From: an uncultured Collinsella sp.
GTDB lineage: Bacteria > Actinomycetota > Coriobacteriia > Coriobacteriales > Coriobacteriaceae
Assembly (NCBI GenBank): GCA_902489225.1
Contig: CABTZA010000129.1
Location: forward strand, 1 to 5,293
Length of the DNA stretch: 5,293 bases
Reading direction: 5' to 3'
A program made the translations under genes and the position numbers. Position 1 is the first letter of the stretch. Each line of letters begins with the position of its first letter. The notes beneath the pieces were generated by a model. It was not told the origin of the DNA, did no database searches, and worked only from the letters and a program-made list of their open reading frames with translations. This document shows positions 4,010 through 5,293 of the stretch, piece by piece.

Positions 4010-5293
4010 ATGAGCGAACCCCTGCGCACCGTGAACGTCGGTCTGATCGGTCTGGGAACCGTCGGCGGCGGCGTGGCCCGTCTGATCAAGAGCCACCACG
4101 ATGAGTATCTGGCAGCCTACGGCATCGACCTTAAGCTGACCCGCGCCTGCGCGCTTGCTTGGGAGCAGGCCGAGGCGGCAGGCATTGAGCGCGAGGCCTT
4201 TACGAGTGACTGGCACGACGTCGTCACCGACCCCGCCGTCGACATCGTCGTCGAGCTGATCGGCGGCGAGCACCCCGCAACCGAAATCTTCACCACCGCC
4301 TTCGAGAACGGCAAGCACGTCGTCTCTGCCAACAAGGCCCTGCTGGGCCGTCATGTCGAGACGCTCGCCGAGAAGGCGCGCGCGTGCGGCGTGCAGATTA
4401 AGTGCGAGGCCAGCTGCGGCGGTGGCATCCCCATTGTCAGCACGCTCGAGCACGACCTGGTGGGCAACAAGATCCTGACCATCGCTGGCATTCTCAACGG
4501 CACCACCAACTACATCCTGTCGCGCATGGACGCCGAGGGCGCCGATTACGCTGACGTGCTCGCCGACGCCCAGGCAAAGGGCTATGCCGAGGCCGACCCG
4601 TCCGCCGACGTCGACGGCTTCGACGCCGCCAGCAAGACGGCAATCCTCGCTTCCATCGGCTTTGGCACCCGCGTGACCACCGACGATGTCTACCAGCAGG
4701 GTATCCGTACCATCGGCGCCGAGGACATTGCCCAGGCCCGCGAGCTCGGCTACACCATCAAGCTGCTGGGCATCGCACGCAACACCGAAGCCGGCGTCGA
4801 CGTCCGCGTGCATCCCACGCTGATCCCCGCCGACCACATGCTTGCCAAGGTCAACGGTGCCATGAACGCTGTCTACGTGGTAGGCGACGCCGTGGGCGAG
4901 ACCATGTTCTACGGTGCCGGCGCAGGCTCCTTCCCCACCGCGAGCGCCGTCGTGGGCGATATCCTGTCGCTCTCCGAGCAGATCAGCCGCGGCGTGGCTC
5001 CGCTGCCCGAGATTGAGCCCTATGGTCACAACCTCGCCTTTAAGCCTATGGACGAGCTCCAGACCAAGTACTATGTGCGCCTGAAGGTCGCCGACCGCGT
5101 GGGCGCCCTGTCCGAGACGGTCGACATCTTTGCCAAGCACAACATCTCGATCTCGCTCATCAACCAGGTCGAGGACGGCAAGTCGGGCGTCAGCGATGCC
5201 TGCTCGGTCATCTTCCTGACGCACCGCGCACTCGAGAAGGACGTCCAGGCTGCCGCCGCCGAGCTTGCCAGCGTCGACTGTGTGGCCGAGGTC
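4010..5293 (+). CDS. hom: Homoserine dehydrogenase (3' end beyond the window)
   Basis: 428 codons are present with no stop; the usual monofunctional enzyme is about 430 residues, so little is missing. It reduces aspartate 4-semialdehyde to homoserine with NAD(P)H in the cytoplasm, the branch point to threonine, isoleucine and methionine. Visible parts in order: an N-terminal Rossmann region with GLGTVG at 14-19, the conserved ANKALL stretch with Lys109, NGTTNYIL at 163-170, and AEADPSADVDGFDAASK at 193-209. In that last stretch Glu194, Asp205 and Lys209 keep the same spacing as yeast Hom6 Glu208, Asp219 and Lys223. A C-terminal ACT domain, YYVRLKVADRVGALSET onward from residue 354, is typical of threonine-inhibited enzymes. 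It is a monofunctional form with no aspartokinase domain upstream. It diverges from the transporter genes; thrB, thrC or similar may follow to the right, which cannot be seen here. Confidence 0.96.
   Translation, partial: MSEPLRTVNVGLIGLGTVGGGVARLIKSHHDEYLAAYGIDLKLTRACALAWEQAEAAGIEREAFTSDWHDVVTDPAVDIVVELIGGEHPATEIFTTAFENGKHVVSANKALLGRHVETLAEKARACGVQIKCEASCGGGIPIVSTLEHDLVGNKILTIAGILNGTTNYILSRMDAEGADYADVLADAQAKGYAEADPSADVDGFDAASKTAILASIGFGTRVTTDDVYQQGIRTIGAEDIAQARELGYTIKLLGIARNTEAGVDVRVHPTLIPADHMLAKVNGAMNAVYVVGDAVGETMFYGAGAGSFPTASAVVGDILSLSEQISRGVAPLPEIEPYGHNLAFKPMDELQTKYYVRLKVADRVGALSETVDIFAKHNISISLINQVEDGKSGVSDACSVIFLTHRALEKDVQAAAAELASVDCVAEV

Noticed and set aside
4004..5224. A 406-codon minus-strand open frame opposite hom
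   Set aside because: It is the antisense shadow of hom. The plus-strand frame has all homoserine dehydrogenase motifs and a strong ribosome site, while the minus frame gives a repetitive Asp/Gly/Val/His-rich product with no family resemblance.
1..5293. tRNA or rRNA genes, CRISPR arrays, insertion sequences, attachment sites
   Set aside because: Nothing with the needed cloverleaf, regularly spaced repeats, transposase frame or flanking inverted repeats was found on reading both strands.

Overview
The window looks like chromosomal DNA from a moderately GC-rich bacterium. The style fits an Actinomycetota member, perhaps a Coriobacteriia gut anaerobe such as Collinsella. That guess rests on GC-rich third codon positions, lipoprotein signals carrying an N-R-R-S-[FV]-[LI] twin-arginine-like motif, and the general look of the proteins. 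It is an inference, not a database match. No mobile element, RNA gene or CRISPR array is visible.

Layout. On the minus strand, read right to left, lie two tandem solute-binding lipoprotein genes of the LivJ/LivK family (2593-3759, then 1135-2322), the permease gene livH (114-995), and the first 34 codons of livM (104 down to the left edge). Together they form the 5' part of a branched-chain amino acid type (HAAT family) ABC importer. The two ATPase genes livG and livF would be expected beyond the left edge. On the plus strand, diverging from the binding-protein genes, is hom (4010 to the right edge), homoserine dehydrogenase. It lacks only its 3' end and has no stop codon inside the window.

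How the genes fit together. The two binding proteins are about 73% identical over their mature domains by hand alignment and probably feed the same LivHM permease, as LivJ and LivK do in E. coli. Hom makes homoserine, the precursor of threonine (and so isoleucine) and methionine. The divergent pair therefore places uptake of amino acids, probably branched-chain, beside the pathway that leads to isoleucine. The 250-bp divergent region (3760-4009) and the 270-bp gap between the two binding-protein genes (2323-2592) share a 10-bp word, CGGAAACATT, in the same orientation relative to each gene. Each binding-protein gene also has a GC-rich hairpin just upstream of its Shine-Dalgarno sequence. The 139-bp gap between the second binding-protein gene and livH holds three stem-loops, which would suit higher expression of the binding protein than of the permease.

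No wholly new system is visible. The points most worth following up are the tandem paralogues with a locally homogenised block, the shared upstream motif, the twin-arginine-like lipoprotein signals and the hairpin-rich livK-livH junction.
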